Shown here one piece after another: positions 10,227 to 19,249 of a stretch of 53,414 nucleotides of DNA. A program made the translations under genes and the position numbers. Source of the stretch: Polymorphobacter sp. (lineage in GTDB: Bacteria > Pseudomonadota > Alphaproteobacteria > Sphingomonadales > Sphingomonadaceae); the NCBI RefSeq assembly GCF_025362435.1, contig NZ_JANYGL010000122.1, positions 1-53,414 of the forward strand, given 5' to 3'. The notes below the pieces were generated by a model. That model did no database searches. It saw nothing but the letters and a program-made list of their open reading frames with translations, and had not been told where the DNA came from. Each line of letters begins with the position of its first letter. Position 1 is the stretch's first letter.

Positions 10227-10895
10227 TCAGCCCCTTACTTCGTGGTCGATGGCGGAAAGGGTGTGGAAGCCGTCTGCGATATGTTTCCGCATGGCCGCCT
10301 CGGCGGCGTCGGGGTCATTGGCATCGATCGCGGCGATGATCAGCGCGTGATCTGCGATCGCAACGCGAAGCCGGTCGGCGTTGTAGAAGCTCTCGAATAG
10401 CAGCCGATGGATCGGCACGTTGAGGCGGCGCAGGACGTCGGCGATGACGGCATTGCCCGAACCCTCGACGAGCAGTCCGTGCCATTCGGTGTTGAGCCGG
10501 CCGAAGCGTTCGGGCGCATTGCCGGCGACGCAGCTTTCCAGCTTTTCCTGAAGCTCGCGAAGCCGTGCCCGTTGCCCAGCATCGGCGTTGCGAACGAAAT
10601 CACCGGCGGCAATGCCTTCGAGCGCGATGCGCGCGCGGTAGATCTGCCGCACTTCCTCGATGCTTGCGGTCCGCACCGACGCCCCGCGGAACGGGTCGAT
10701 CTGGACAAGCCCTTCGCCTTCCAGTCGCTGGAGCGCCTCGCGAACCTTTGATCGGCTGGCGCCGGTCTGGCGCGTGATGTCCACCTCGACGAGGCGCTGA
10801 CCGGGGACCAGCCTGCCTTTGCGGATACGATCACGGGTCCATTCGGCGATGTCGATGCCGGAGGGACTACGCGGCGGACTTGTTATCTCTGTCAT
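10227..10895 (-). CDS. GntR-family transcriptional regulator (FadR/FCD subfamily)
   Basis: This 222-residue regulator has an N-terminal winged helix-turn-helix (about 12-75, with LVPGQRLVEVDI and SRSKVREALQRLEGEGLV). The C-terminal all-helical FCD ligand-binding domain (about 85-212) has metal-type residues in E.HGLLVEGS and ADHALIIAAI. FCD members usually respond to small organic acids. The gene is divergent from the 11-gene catabolic operon starting at 11015, and two TTGT-N2-ACAA sites lie between them. The regulator therefore probably represses both itself and the operon until the substrate or an intermediate binds. Confidence 0.88.
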   Translation of the reverse strand: MTEITSPPRSPSGIDIAEWTRDRIRKGRLVPGQRLVEVDITRQTGASRSKVREALQRLEGEGLVQIDPFRGASVRTASIEEVRQIYRARIALEGIAAGDFVRNADAGQRARLRELQEKLESCVAGNAPERFGRLNTEWHGLLVEGSGNAVIADVLRRLNVPIHRLLFESFYNADRLRVAIADHALIIAAIDANDPDAAEAAMRKHIADGFHTLSAIDHEVRG

Positions 10896-10921
10896 TCCCG
10901 CACTGTAATTTCCGACACAAT

Positions 10922-10933
10922 ATTGTCAACAAT
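10922..10933. promoter_or_regulatory. Candidate GntR operator O1
   Basis: ATTGTCAACAAT is an inverted repeat (ATTGT/ACAAT around CA) of the T-N-GT-N2-AC-N-A type bound by FadR-like GntR proteins. Immediately left, ACAATATTGT (10917-10926) is a perfect palindrome overlapping it. O1 is 27 nt upstream of the gntR start. Confidence 0.6.
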
Positions 10934-10982
10934 TTCGTCGGCCATTTTCCGCTTGAGTTCGGTGAGGTGATTGCCGATGACA

Positions 10983-10992
10983 TTGTCAACAA
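10983..10992. promoter_or_regulatory. Candidate GntR operator O2
   Basis: TTGTCAACAA repeats the core of O1 exactly, 60 bp to its right (10923 to 10983), about six helical turns. It ends 22 nt before the GTG start of the hydrolase gene, so a bound regulator would block transcript initiation or early elongation of the catabolic operon. Confidence 0.6.
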
Positions 10993-11014
10993 AAGACGAA
11001 CGGGGAGGGTGGAT

Positions 11015-12724
11015 GTGATTCGATATACGATCGGACTGATCGCGGCGCTTGCCGCCACCGCTTCCGGTGCACGCGATTGGCCAGACGTGGTGCGCTCATC
11101 GATTTACGTGCCGGTCAGCGACGGAACCCGCCTAGCGGTCAATATCTACCGCCCGGCGAACGCGACCGAAGCTGCCGCCGACAAGCTTCCGGTGATCTTC
11201 TCGTTCACCCCGTACCGGGCACGATTTCGCGATGACAAGGGCCACGTCGTCGAACTCGCGCTCGACGATCGCCTCGCGCTGCGGTCGCTGATCGCTGCGG
11301 GCTACGTCGTCGCCACCGCCGACATTCGCGGTAAGGGAGCCTCGTTCGGGCGCCGCCGCGGCTTCCAGGACCGGACCGAAGCGCGGGACGGCTATGCATT
11401 GATCGAATGGCTTGCGCGCCAGCCGTTCTCGACCGGAAAGGTCGGCATGATCGGCTGTTCTTACCTCGGCGGCACGACCTTCCAGACGCTGACGACGCTG
11501 CCGCCGTCGCTCAAGGCCGCCTTCATCGGCGCGTCCGACTTCGACAAATACGCCTTCGTCCGTCGCGGCGGCATCCCGACGCAATTCAACACCCGCCCCG
11601 ATGAGCCGCCTGCTGTCGATCTCGCGTCGATCCCGGTCGACGCCGATCGCGACGGGGCCGAGCTCAAGGCCGCAGTCGCGCAGCACGCGGCGAACACACC
11701 GATGGCGCCTTTGTGGTACGGCATGCCGTATCGCGACAGCGTCTCGCCCCAAACCGGCAACCGGTTCTGGGACGAGGTCGCGGCGTATCCATACTTCAAG
11801 GCGATCCGCGCGAGCGGCGTGCCGACCTACTTCTGGGGCAACTGGCAGGACGAGCCGACCGCGCAGGTGATCGAGGGCGCGGCGAACGTCGGCGGCAAGT
11901 TCCTCGCCGGTCCCGGGAGCCATTGCGTCCCGCCGCCGGGATTCGACTTTACCGGCGAAGTCCGGCGCTATTTCGACCATTATCTCAAAGGCGTCGACAA
12001 CGGCATCGACCGTGCGCCGCGAGCGACGTGGTGGCTCGAGCGCGGCGACGGCACCGGCAGCTTCCAGAAAACGTCATGGCTCCCGGGCACCACATCGAAG
12101 CCCCAACGCTGGTTTCTCGCCGGCGCGCGGAGCCGCACGGCCAAGTCGAGCAACGACGGCATCCTCGATCGCACTGCGGGGGATACCGGCAGCGACAAGT
12201 TCACCGTCGACTACAACCTGCCATCGGCCGATTATTTCGCGTTCTGGGCCGGCCCGATGGACGCGCACGGGCTGAGCTACACGAGCAAGCCGCTCGCTGC
12301 GCCGGTTACGCTGGTCGGAGCGCCGGTCGCGCACCTCGCGGTCTCCGCCGACAAGCTTGATGCCGATGTGTTCGTTTATATCGACGAGATCCATCCCGAC
12401 GGGAAGGACGAGGTCCTCGCTTTCGGCCGGCTCAAGCTGTCGCACCGCAAGCTCTCGGCGGCACCGTACGATACGATGGGCCTGCCGTGGCATTCGGGAA
12501 TGACCGCCGATGTCGCGCCCTTGCCGATCGGCACAGTTGCCGAGCTGGCGATCCCGCTGACGCCGGTATCGCGCGAGCTGCCGGTCGGCGCGCGGCTTCG
12601 CTTTACGATCACCGGTGCCGATCCACGGCAGCGCGACCTCAAGGCGATCCAGCAGGTGCCGCCGCCGGTCCTAACGATCGCGCGGGGCAGCGCGTCGAGC
12701 GTCGACCTGCCCGTCCTTCCGTAG
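11015..12724 (+). CDS. CocE/NonD-family (X-Pro dipeptidyl-peptidase S15-like) hydrolase, secreted
   Basis: This is an exported alpha/beta hydrolase of 569 residues. A signal peptide covers about residues 1-21. The S15/CocE core follows, with DIRGKGASFG and nucleophile Ser149 in GCSYLGG. Catalytic Asp and His are probable in the following part (GSHC near residue 308). The C-terminal jelly-roll (X-Pro_C) domain covers about 340-565. Relatives cleave esters such as cocaine, glutaryl-amides and cephalosporin esters; the substrate here is unknown. GTG 11015 is preferred, with GGGGAGGG at 11002-11009. It is the first gene of the GntR-controlled operon and may release the acid that later genes import and activate. 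Confidence 0.85.
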   Translation: MIRYTIGLIAALAATASGARDWPDVVRSSIYVPVSDGTRLAVNIYRPANATEAAADKLPVIFSFTPYRARFRDDKGHVVELALDDRLALRSLIAAGYVVATADIRGKGASFGRRRGFQDRTEARDGYALIEWLARQPFSTGKVGMIGCSYLGGTTFQTLTTLPPSLKAAFIGASDFDKYAFVRRGGIPTQFNTRPDEPPAVDLASIPVDADRDGAELKAAVAQHAANTPMAPLWYGMPYRDSVSPQTGNRFWDEVAAYPYFKAIRASGVPTYFWGNWQDEPTAQVIEGAANVGGKFLAGPGSHCVPPPGFDFTGEVRRYFDHYLKGVDNGIDRAPRATWWLERGDGTGSFQKTSWLPGTTSKPQRWFLAGARSRTAKSSNDGILDRTAGDTGSDKFTVDYNLPSADYFAFWAGPMDAHGLSYTSKPLAAPVTLVGAPVAHLAVSADKLDADVFVYIDEIHPDGKDEVLAFGRLKLSHRKLSAAPYDTMGLPWHSGMTADVAPLPIGTVAELAIPLTPVSRELPVGARLRFTITGADPRQRDLKAIQQVPPPVLTIARGSASSVDLPVLP

Positions 12725-12783
12725 CGACCGAAAATGAAGACGCTAACCGGGCGGAGTCCCGGGAGCCAAAGGGAGAAGAACCG

Positions 12784-15471
12784 ATGACCGACCAAGCCTC
12801 TCGCGCCAGACGCGCCGCCCTCCGAGTTGGAACCGGCGTCGCACTTGTCCTCGCCACCACGACGCAGGCGCAGGAAATCCTGTCGGCCCCCGCGTCGGCC
12901 GCGGCACCAGCCGATGACATCGTCGTGACCGGCAGCCGCATCCGCGTCGAAGCTCCCGTCGGCTCGCCGATCACCGCGCTCAACCAGACCGACATCACCC
13001 AGTCGGGGCGGACGACGATCGAAGACGCGATCCGCCAGCTTCCGCAGGTGTTCGACCTCGGCGTCTCGGAGAATTCGCGCGGCCAGTCGGGCGGGTCGGG
13101 CAACATCACCTACGGCAACTCGGTCAACCTGCGCGGCATCGGCCCCAACGCGACGCTGATCCTGATCGACAGCCACCGCGTCACCAATAACGGCCGGTCG
13201 ACCGACCCGTCGGTGTTGCCGACGCTCGGGGTCGAGCGGATCGAGGTCGTCGCCGACGGCGCCTCGGCGATCTACGGGTCCGACGCCATCGCCGGCGTCG
13301 TCAACCTGATCCCGCGCCGGTCACTCAACGGCGTCGAGGCGTTCGCGCGCTTCGGCGTGTCGGACGACGGCGTCTACAACGAGAAGTCGGCAGGCATCGC
13401 GGCGGGCCACAAATGGGCCAACGGCCAGATCATGGTCGCCTACGAACACGTCGACAAAAGCAGCCTGAACGGCCTCGATCGGCCCTTCTTCAGGTCGAAC
13501 CAGACCGCCTCCGGCGGAAATAATTACAGCGTGACCCGGTGCGATCCGGGAACGATTCGCGCAACGCAGGGCGGGACCACGACGTCCTACGCGATCCCGC
13601 GGGGCGGCGTGACACAGGCGGGTGCCGCAGGCCTCACCGGCGGGACGAGCAATACCTGCGACGATCTCCGCGGGCAGGACCTGATCCCGCGCCAGCGCTA
13701 CGATTCGGCGAACGCCACCTTCACCTACGACATCACCGACTGGCTGTCGGTCTTTGCCGACGGCTTCTACAGCTACCGTGCGTTCGTCCGGCTGCCGGCC
13801 TATGCCAACGCGACGGTGACGGTGCCGCAGACCAACGCCTTCTTCGTTCGTCCGCCGGGCTTCACCGGCACCTCGTATCTGCTCGACTATAATTTTGGCA
13901 GCGACGTCGGACGCAACAACAACCCCGGCCATTCCGAAAGCTGGCAGATCACCCCTGGGATCCGGGTCAAGCTCCCGGGCGACTTCCGGCTCGAGGCGTT
14001 GGTCGACAAGGGCATGACCTTAGACAATTCGATCACCCTCAACGGCATCAGCAACGCCGCCCTCAACGCCGCGGCGGCGAGCAGCAATCCCGCGACGGCG
14101 CTCGATCCCTACGGCCTGCACCGGACCTCGCCGGCGACGCTCGCGGGCATCTTCAACCAGATATTCATCGCGCCGACGACGGGGCACTTCACTGGGTACG
14201 AAGCGAACGTTAACGGCACGCTGTTCAGTCTGCCGGGCGGCGGGGTCAAGATCGCGGCGGGCTACGAAGGCCAGGAGTTCAGGGTCGACCTCGGCTCGGC
14301 GCGCGGCAATCCGGGGACGCCGACGGTCTATACGCACCCTCACCGCCGCGTCGATTCGGGCTATGCCGAGCTCTATGTCCCGATCTTCGGCCCCGACAAT
14401 GCGACGCGATTTTTCCAGCGGCTCGATATCGACGCGGCGTTTCGTTACGATCGTTATTCCGATGTCGGCACCACGACCAACCCCAAGGTCGGCGTCAACT
14501 GGGAACCGTTCGACGGCGTAAAGCTGCGTGGCAGCTATGGCACGTCGTTCCGCGCGCCGACGCTGCCGCAGATCTACGGCAATTCGTCGGCGCTGTTCGT
14601 CCAGAATTACCAGAATCCCGCCAGCGGCGCGCCGATCGTCGGTGTCGCCCAGTCAGGCGGCAACTTCGGGCTCAAGCCGGAGACGGCGACGACCTATTCG
14701 TTCGGGACCGACCTCGAACCGATCCACGGGCTCAAGCTGGCGGCGACGTACTTCAGCGTCGATTATAAGAACCAGGTCATCGCGCTGCTGTCCGACCTCG
14801 CGGTGCTGACGCGCGCATCGCAATATGCCGGTACCGGGCTGATCATCACCGGGCCGGCGGCGGCGACGCAGGTCGCGTCGCTGATCGCCCAGGGCATCAC
14901 GGTCAACGGCGCCCTGCCCGGCGGCAGCGCAGCGAACGTCACGACCTTCGTCGACGGGCGCAGCCAGAATCTCGGGCGCTCGGTCACCCGCGGCATCGAC
15001 TTCCAGGCGACCTATACACTGCCGACCCCGAGCCTCGGCGAGTTCGCGTTCAACCTGTCGGGCACGTATCTCACCAAGTACAGCACGCAGCAGAGCCCGG
15101 CCGCGCCCTTCGTCAACCAGCTCAACCAGATCTTTCAGCCGATCCGCTTCAAGGCCCGCGGCCAGGTCGACTGGCAGAAGGGTTTCCTCGACGTGCTGGT
15201 TCGCGCGACGCATATCGGCGGCTACACGAACACCGCGGTCACCCCGCTCCAGCAGGTCGCGAGCTATACGCCGGTCGATTTGATCGTCAGCGCGAAGGTC
15301 GGCAACCCGGATAAGCCAGTCGTGCTGTCGGTCGAGGTGCGCGACCTGCTCGATGTCAGCCCGCCGTACGTCAACATCGCGCCGAGCGTGAACGGCAGCG
15401 GCGGGTACGATGCGACGACGACCGATCCCGTCGGGCGGCTCGTCGCCGTCAGCGCGCGCATCAAGCTCTGA
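12784..15471 (+). CDS. TonB-dependent outer-membrane receptor
   Basis: This is an 895-residue receptor. A signal peptide (about 1-35, ending TTTQAQE) is followed by a TonB-box-like DDIVVTGSRI, a plug domain (about 50-175, with VNLRGIGPNATLILIDSHRV and DGASAIYGSDAIAGVVNLI), and a 22-strand beta barrel. The barrel includes the typical YGTSFRAPTLPQIYG and ends VSARIKL. It would import a large or scarce substrate across the outer membrane with TonB/ExbBD energy. It lies 59 nt after the hydrolase gene and 26 nt before the CapA-like gene. The type is the large catabolic sphingomonad receptor, not an obvious siderophore receptor. The ligand is unknown. Confidence 0.92.
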   Translation: MTDQASRARRAALRVGTGVALVLATTTQAQEILSAPASAAAPADDIVVTGSRIRVEAPVGSPITALNQTDITQSGRTTIEDAIRQLPQVFDLGVSENSRGQSGGSGNITYGNSVNLRGIGPNATLILIDSHRVTNNGRSTDPSVLPTLGVERIEVVADGASAIYGSDAIAGVVNLIPRRSLNGVEAFARFGVSDDGVYNEKSAGIAAGHKWANGQIMVAYEHVDKSSLNGLDRPFFRSNQTASGGNNYSVTRCDPGTIRATQGGTTTSYAIPRGGVTQAGAAGLTGGTSNTCDDLRGQDLIPRQRYDSANATFTYDITDWLSVFADGFYSYRAFVRLPAYANATVTVPQTNAFFVRPPGFTGTSYLLDYNFGSDVGRNNNPGHSESWQITPGIRVKLPGDFRLEALVDKGMTLDNSITLNGISNAALNAAAASSNPATALDPYGLHRTSPATLAGIFNQIFIAPTTGHFTGYEANVNGTLFSLPGGGVKIAAGYEGQEFRVDLGSARGNPGTPTVYTHPHRRVDSGYAELYVPIFGPDNATRFFQRLDIDAAFRYDRYSDVGTTTNPKVGVNWEPFDGVKLRGSYGTSFRAPTLPQIYGNSSALFVQNYQNPASGAPIVGVAQSGGNFGLKPETATTYSFGTDLEPIHGLKLAATYFSVDYKNQVIALLSDLAVLTRASQYAGTGLIITGPAAATQVASLIAQGITVNGALPGGSAANVTTFVDGRSQNLGRSVTRGIDFQATYTLPTPSLGEFAFNLSGTYLTKYSTQQSPAAPFVNQLNQIFQPIRFKARGQVDWQKGFLDVLVRATHIGGYTNTAVTPLQQVASYTPVDLIVSAKVGNPDKPVVLSVEVRDLLDVSPPYVNIAPSVNGSGGYDATTTDPVGRLVAVSARIKL

Positions 15472-15497
15472 CCAGAAAGACGATGTAGAGAGATTGC

Positions 15498-16610
15498 GTG
15501 GCGTTCGCTGAAAACCTTTCGATCGTCTTTACCGGCGATCTCGTGCTCGACGAGCCCGACGGCGCGTATTGGCTGGCGGGCATCGCGCCGGCCCTGCGCG
15601 CCGCCGACCTCGCTATCGGCCATCTCGAAGTGCCGCATACAAGGCGAGGGGCGGAGCTTGCCGGTGACGTTCCAGCTCCGGGCGCGCCGCCGGAAAACCT
15701 CGCGGCGATCGCCGGTGCGGGCTTCGCGATGGTCAGCCTTGCCGGCAACCACATTGCCGATTGCGGAGCCGAAGGTATCGCCGATACGTGCGAAGGGCTT
15801 GCGGCCGCCGGCGTCGCGTTCGCCGGTGCGGGCAGCGACCTCGTAGACGCCCGCCGCGCCGCCTTCGTCGAGCGCGGCGGACGGCGGATCGCGCTGTTAT
15901 CGTATAACTGCGTCGGCCCTGAAGCGGGCTGGGCGACCGCGACGACCGCCGGGTGCGCGTACCTGCCGATCGCCACCGCCGACGGGTCGCCGGTCGCGCC
16001 CAACAGTCCGTTGAAGGCGATGACCGACGCGGCGCGTGAGATTCTCGAGACCGACATCGCCAGCGCCCGCGAGCAGGCCGACATTATCGTCGTCGCGCTC
16101 CACAAGGGGCTCGTCCACACCCCGGCGCGGCTTGCCCCGTACGAGCGCGCGGTGGCGCATGCGGCAATCGACGCGGGAGCCGATGTCGTCGTCGGGCACC
16201 ACGCGCATATCACCCGCGGCATCGAGTTTCACGGCGGGAAGCCGATCTTCCACGGGATGGGCAACGGCTGCGTCGTCACCCGTGCACTGAGCCCCGGCCA
16301 GTCGCACCCGGCGCGCGCCGAATGGGCCGAGCGGCGCAAACGCCTGTTCGGGTTCGAGCCCGATCCGGCGTACACGCTCGCGCCATTCCACCCGGAGGCG
16401 GTAAATGGCTTCCTTGCGCGAATCGATTGTGCCGAAGACGGGCGGGTGTCGGTGTCGGTGATCGCCGTCGACGTCGTCGCGCCAGGCCGCCCGGTCCTCG
16501 CCGACGCCGGGCGCGGCGAAGAGATCCGGGCGTATCTGGAAAAGATTACCCTCGAGGCCGGGCTGCCGCCGATCGTCATCGCCGCCGACGGCAAGGTCCG
16601 TGCCGCATGA
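15498..16610 (+). CDS. CapA-like metallophosphatase-fold protein
   Basis: This 370-residue protein belongs to the poly-gamma-glutamate synthesis CapA/YwtB family, a calcineurin-like metallophosphoesterase fold. Metal-site motifs seen are FTGDLVLDE (near residue 12), IGHLEVPHT, SLAGNHIADCGAEG (near 83), ALHKGLVH and VGHHAHITRGIE (near 232). No signal peptide or membrane anchor is evident, so it may be cytoplasmic, unlike most CapA proteins, which are membrane-bound. The start is GTG 15498. Its 3' end overlaps dctQ by 4 nt, tying it to the transporter and CoA genes. A role in capsule formation is unlikely here. It may hydrolyse an amide or phosphate bond in the pathway, but that is inference. 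Confidence 0.75.
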   Translation: MAFAENLSIVFTGDLVLDEPDGAYWLAGIAPALRAADLAIGHLEVPHTRRGAELAGDVPAPGAPPENLAAIAGAGFAMVSLAGNHIADCGAEGIADTCEGLAAAGVAFAGAGSDLVDARRAAFVERGGRRIALLSYNCVGPEAGWATATTAGCAYLPIATADGSPVAPNSPLKAMTDAAREILETDIASAREQADIIVVALHKGLVHTPARLAPYERAVAHAAIDAGADVVVGHHAHITRGIEFHGGKPIFHGMGNGCVVTRALSPGQSHPARAEWAERRKRLFGFEPDPAYTLAPFHPEAVNGFLARIDCAEDGRVSVSVIAVDVVAPGRPVLADAGRGEEIRAYLEKITLEAGLPPIVIAADGKVRAA

Positions 16611-17056
16611 GCGTCGTCGTCCGCTTCGCAGCATGGATCGGCGGCCTCGCGCTCGTGGTCGCCACCGTGGTCAACACCTTTGCCGTGATCGGGCGGCGCA
16701 CCGGGCTTCCGCTCCACGGCGCAATCGAGATCGTTCAGGTTTGCGTGCTGATTGCCGGCGGCATCGCGCTGATGCTCGCCACCGGCTGGGATGCCCATGC
16801 CCGCATCCGCCTGATCCTCGATCGGATCGGCGAGCAGCCCCGCTCCATCGGCTTGCGGATCTGCGCCGCGCTCGCCGGGATCACCTTCGCCGCTCTCTGC
16901 GTCGGATCGGCATGGATCGCCAGCGACCTGTGGCGCGCACATGAGACCAGCGAGATCCTCGGCCTCTCGTGGCAACCCCTGCGGGCCTTCGCTACCGCCG
17001 CAATGGCCGTCGTCGCCGCCTTGTTCCTGTGGAGCGCGGTTCGTCCGCAGCGATGA
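16607..17056 (+). CDS. TRAP transporter small permease (DctQ family)
   Basis: This 149-residue protein has four hydrophobic helices (about 8-30, 42-62, 83-105, 125-143) and the conserved pairing of charged residues in the loop AHARIRLILDRI. It is the small membrane subunit of a tripartite ATP-independent periplasmic transporter, which imports carboxylates with the sodium or proton gradient. It overlaps the upstream CapA-like gene and the downstream large permease gene by 4 nt each. The matching binding protein is encoded at 22667. Confidence 0.85.
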   Translation: MSVVVRFAAWIGGLALVVATVVNTFAVIGRRTGLPLHGAIEIVQVCVLIAGGIALMLATGWDAHARIRLILDRIGEQPRSIGLRICAALAGITFAALCVGSAWIASDLWRAHETSEILGLSWQPLRAFATAAMAVVAALFLWSAVRPQR

Positions 17057-18363
17057 TCTACGCCAACCCCGCCACCGGCCTCGTCGGACTCTGCGTGCTC
17101 TTCGCGATGCTGACCGGCGGCGTCCCGATCGGGGCGGCGCTGGGTCTCGTCGGGATCGTCGGCCTTGCTGTCGCGATCGGGCCCGACGCGGCCCTGATCA
17201 AGGGCGGCGTCGTCGTCATGGACACGCTGACCCGCTACGAACTCGGCACCCTGCCGTTGTTCATGCTGATGGCGCAGCTGTTCTTTGCTGCCAACGCCAG
17301 CCGCGACCTGTTCGACGCCGCCGCCAAGTTCTTCGGGCATCGCCGCGGCGGCCTCGCCTATGCTTCGATCGCCGGCTGCGCGGGCTTCGGCGCGGTCAAC
17401 GGCTCGAGCCTCGCGACCGCCGCCACCATCGGCCTCGTCGCGTTGCCCGAGATGCGCAAGCGCGGCTATTCCGACGCACTGGCAACGGGGACGGTCGCGG
17501 CGGGCGGCACGCTCGGCCAGATGCTGCCGCCGTCGGGGGCGTTGATCGTCTTCGGGATCATCGCCGAACAGTCGATCGGCAAGCTGTTCACCGCGACGCT
17601 GATCCCCGGCCTGTCGCAGATGCTGTTCTACTGCATCGTCATCTGGGTGCTGACGCGCCTGCGCCCCGGCATCGCCCCGCCGACCGAGCGCGCCCCATGG
17701 CCGGAGCGCTGGCGTGCCCTGGCACGCATCTGGGACATGATCGCGCTAATCTCGCTCGTGCTCGGCGGCATAGCGCTCGGCTGGTTCAGCCCGAGCGAGG
17801 CGTCATCGATCGGCACGGCGGGGGCGCTGGCGATCGCCGCGGTCCGGGGCCGGCTGTCGCTGGCGGTCCTCGAGCGCGCGTTTACCGAGACCCTGCGCAC
17901 AAGCGGGCTGATCTTCCTCGTCATCATCGGCGCGCTGATCTTTTCGGTGTTCGTCAGCGTCACCGGCCTCGCCGACGCGATCGGGCACATCGTGACAGCC
18001 CTTGGCTTCGGCCGGATCGGGACGCTGCTGGTGATGGCGGCGCTGCTCCTGCTCCTCGGGTCGGTGCTCGACGGCCTTGCGCTGATGCTGTTGACGACGC
18101 CGATCCTGCTGCCGATCATTGTCCATCTCGGCCTGTCGCCGATCTGGTTCGGCATCTTCATCGTCCGCGCGATGGAGATCGGCTTCGTCCATCCGCCGCT
18201 GGGGATGAACCTGTACATCATCCAGGGGGTCGCCCGCGACGTCCCGATCATGCGCATCTTCAAGGGCGTTTTGCCCTTCCTCGCGAGCGACCTCGTCCAC
18301 CTCTTCCTCATCATCCTGTTCCCGGCGATCGCCATGTGGCTGCCGGGCGTGCTGGGACAATGA
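17053..18363 (+). CDS. TRAP transporter large permease (DctM family)
   Basis: This is a 436-residue polytopic protein with about 12-13 helices. Family stretches are PLFMLMAQLFFAANASRDLFD, GGLAYASIAGCAGFGAVNGSSLATAATIG, GTLGQMLPPSGALIVFGI, and near the end EIGFVHPPLGMNLYIIQG. It forms the transport channel with DctQ. The ATG at 17053 overlaps the dctQ stop, so an upstream in-frame extension is rejected. The next gene starts 4 nt after its stop. Confidence 0.93.
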   Translation: MIYANPATGLVGLCVLFAMLTGGVPIGAALGLVGIVGLAVAIGPDAALIKGGVVVMDTLTRYELGTLPLFMLMAQLFFAANASRDLFDAAAKFFGHRRGGLAYASIAGCAGFGAVNGSSLATAATIGLVALPEMRKRGYSDALATGTVAAGGTLGQMLPPSGALIVFGIIAEQSIGKLFTATLIPGLSQMLFYCIVIWVLTRLRPGIAPPTERAPWPERWRALARIWDMIALISLVLGGIALGWFSPSEASSIGTAGALAIAAVRGRLSLAVLERAFTETLRTSGLIFLVIIGALIFSVFVSVTGLADAIGHIVTALGFGRIGTLLVMAALLLLLGSVLDGLALMLLTTPILLPIIVHLGLSPIWFGIFIVRAMEIGFVHPPLGMNLYIIQGVARDVPIMRIFKGVLPFLASDLVHLFLIILFPAIAMWLPGVLGQ

Positions 18364-18367
18364 CCTT

Positions 18368-19249
18368 ATGATCGCCTCCGTCGGCCCCGCGCTGCCGCAC
18401 GACCTGTTCGCCGCCTCGGGGCGCTACGCGGGCCCGCTGGGCTGGTCGCTCGACCGCCCGATGCCGTTCGCGGCGCGCTGGATGGAGACGAAATTCGCGC
18501 CATGGGCGGCGTCGATCCTCGAAGACTGGGCGGCGGGAGCGTTCGATGCGTACGAGGCGGTCGTCTTCGCCCGCGCCGACGACAACGCGCAACGGCTCTA
18601 TTATTATCTGTGCGAGCTTCGCCGCCAGGGCGTGCTGGCGGGTCCCGAGCCGCTCGTTTTCGATAGTGCGCAGGGGTCACGCACGACGAGCCTCGACCGC
18701 ACGACGGCGATGGTCCGCAAGCTCGCTGCCCGGCTCGACATTGACGACAGCGCGCTCGACGGCGCGATCGTCGCGACAAACGCCGCGCGTGCCAAGCGCG
18801 CCGAACTCTCGCGGAGCCCGAAGACCTGCCTCGTCGCCGGCACCGCGCCCCCCGACCGCGGCCTTCACGACGCGATCGAGGCGCAGGGCTGGCACGCCGC
18901 CGGGCCGGTGCTGGCCGACGTGTGGGCCGACGCGGGACCGCCGGTCGACGCCGGGACCGGTGACCCGTGTGCGGCGATCGGCCGGCAACTGTGGAAAAGC
19001 CCGCTCGGCAATCGTGCTGTCCATGACGGTGCGACGAAACTGGCCGCTGCGGTCGCAGCGACTTCCGCGAGCGCCGTCGTGCTGTGGTACTCGGAGGACG
19101 AGGAGGCCGGAGTCTGGCACCTGCCCGCCGAGCGAAAGATGCTCGACGACGCCGGGATCGCGACGCTCGTGCTGACCCGTCGGCCGTGGGGGCGCGACGA
19201 CGATGGCGCGGCCGCAATCGGCGAATTTCTCCGCGGAGTGACGGCATGA
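18368..19249 (+). CDS. 2-hydroxyacyl-CoA dehydratase-type protein (short, HgdB/HadC-like)
   Basis: This 293-residue protein resembles subunits of the radical 2-hydroxyacyl-CoA dehydratase family (PHALPHDLFAASGR-like start, AYEAVVFARADDNAQRLYYYLCELRRQG). It is clearly shorter than the usual 370-430. It holds only a few cysteines: in YLCEL, KTCLV and GDPCAAI. It is therefore uncertain whether it carries its own [4Fe-4S] cluster. It probably pairs with the longer homologue at 21351, with which it shares the operon. It lies 4 nt after the TRAP permease gene and overlaps the CoA-transferase gene by 4 nt. Known members dehydrate (R)-2-hydroxyacyl-CoA to enoyl-CoA. Confidence 0.65.
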   Translation: MIASVGPALPHDLFAASGRYAGPLGWSLDRPMPFAARWMETKFAPWAASILEDWAAGAFDAYEAVVFARADDNAQRLYYYLCELRRQGVLAGPEPLVFDSAQGSRTTSLDRTTAMVRKLAARLDIDDSALDGAIVATNAARAKRAELSRSPKTCLVAGTAPPDRGLHDAIEAQGWHAAGPVLADVWADAGPPVDAGTGDPCAAIGRQLWKSPLGNRAVHDGATKLAAAVAATSASAVVLWYSEDEEAGVWHLPAERKMLDDAGIATLVLTRRPWGRDDDGAAAIGEFLRGVTA

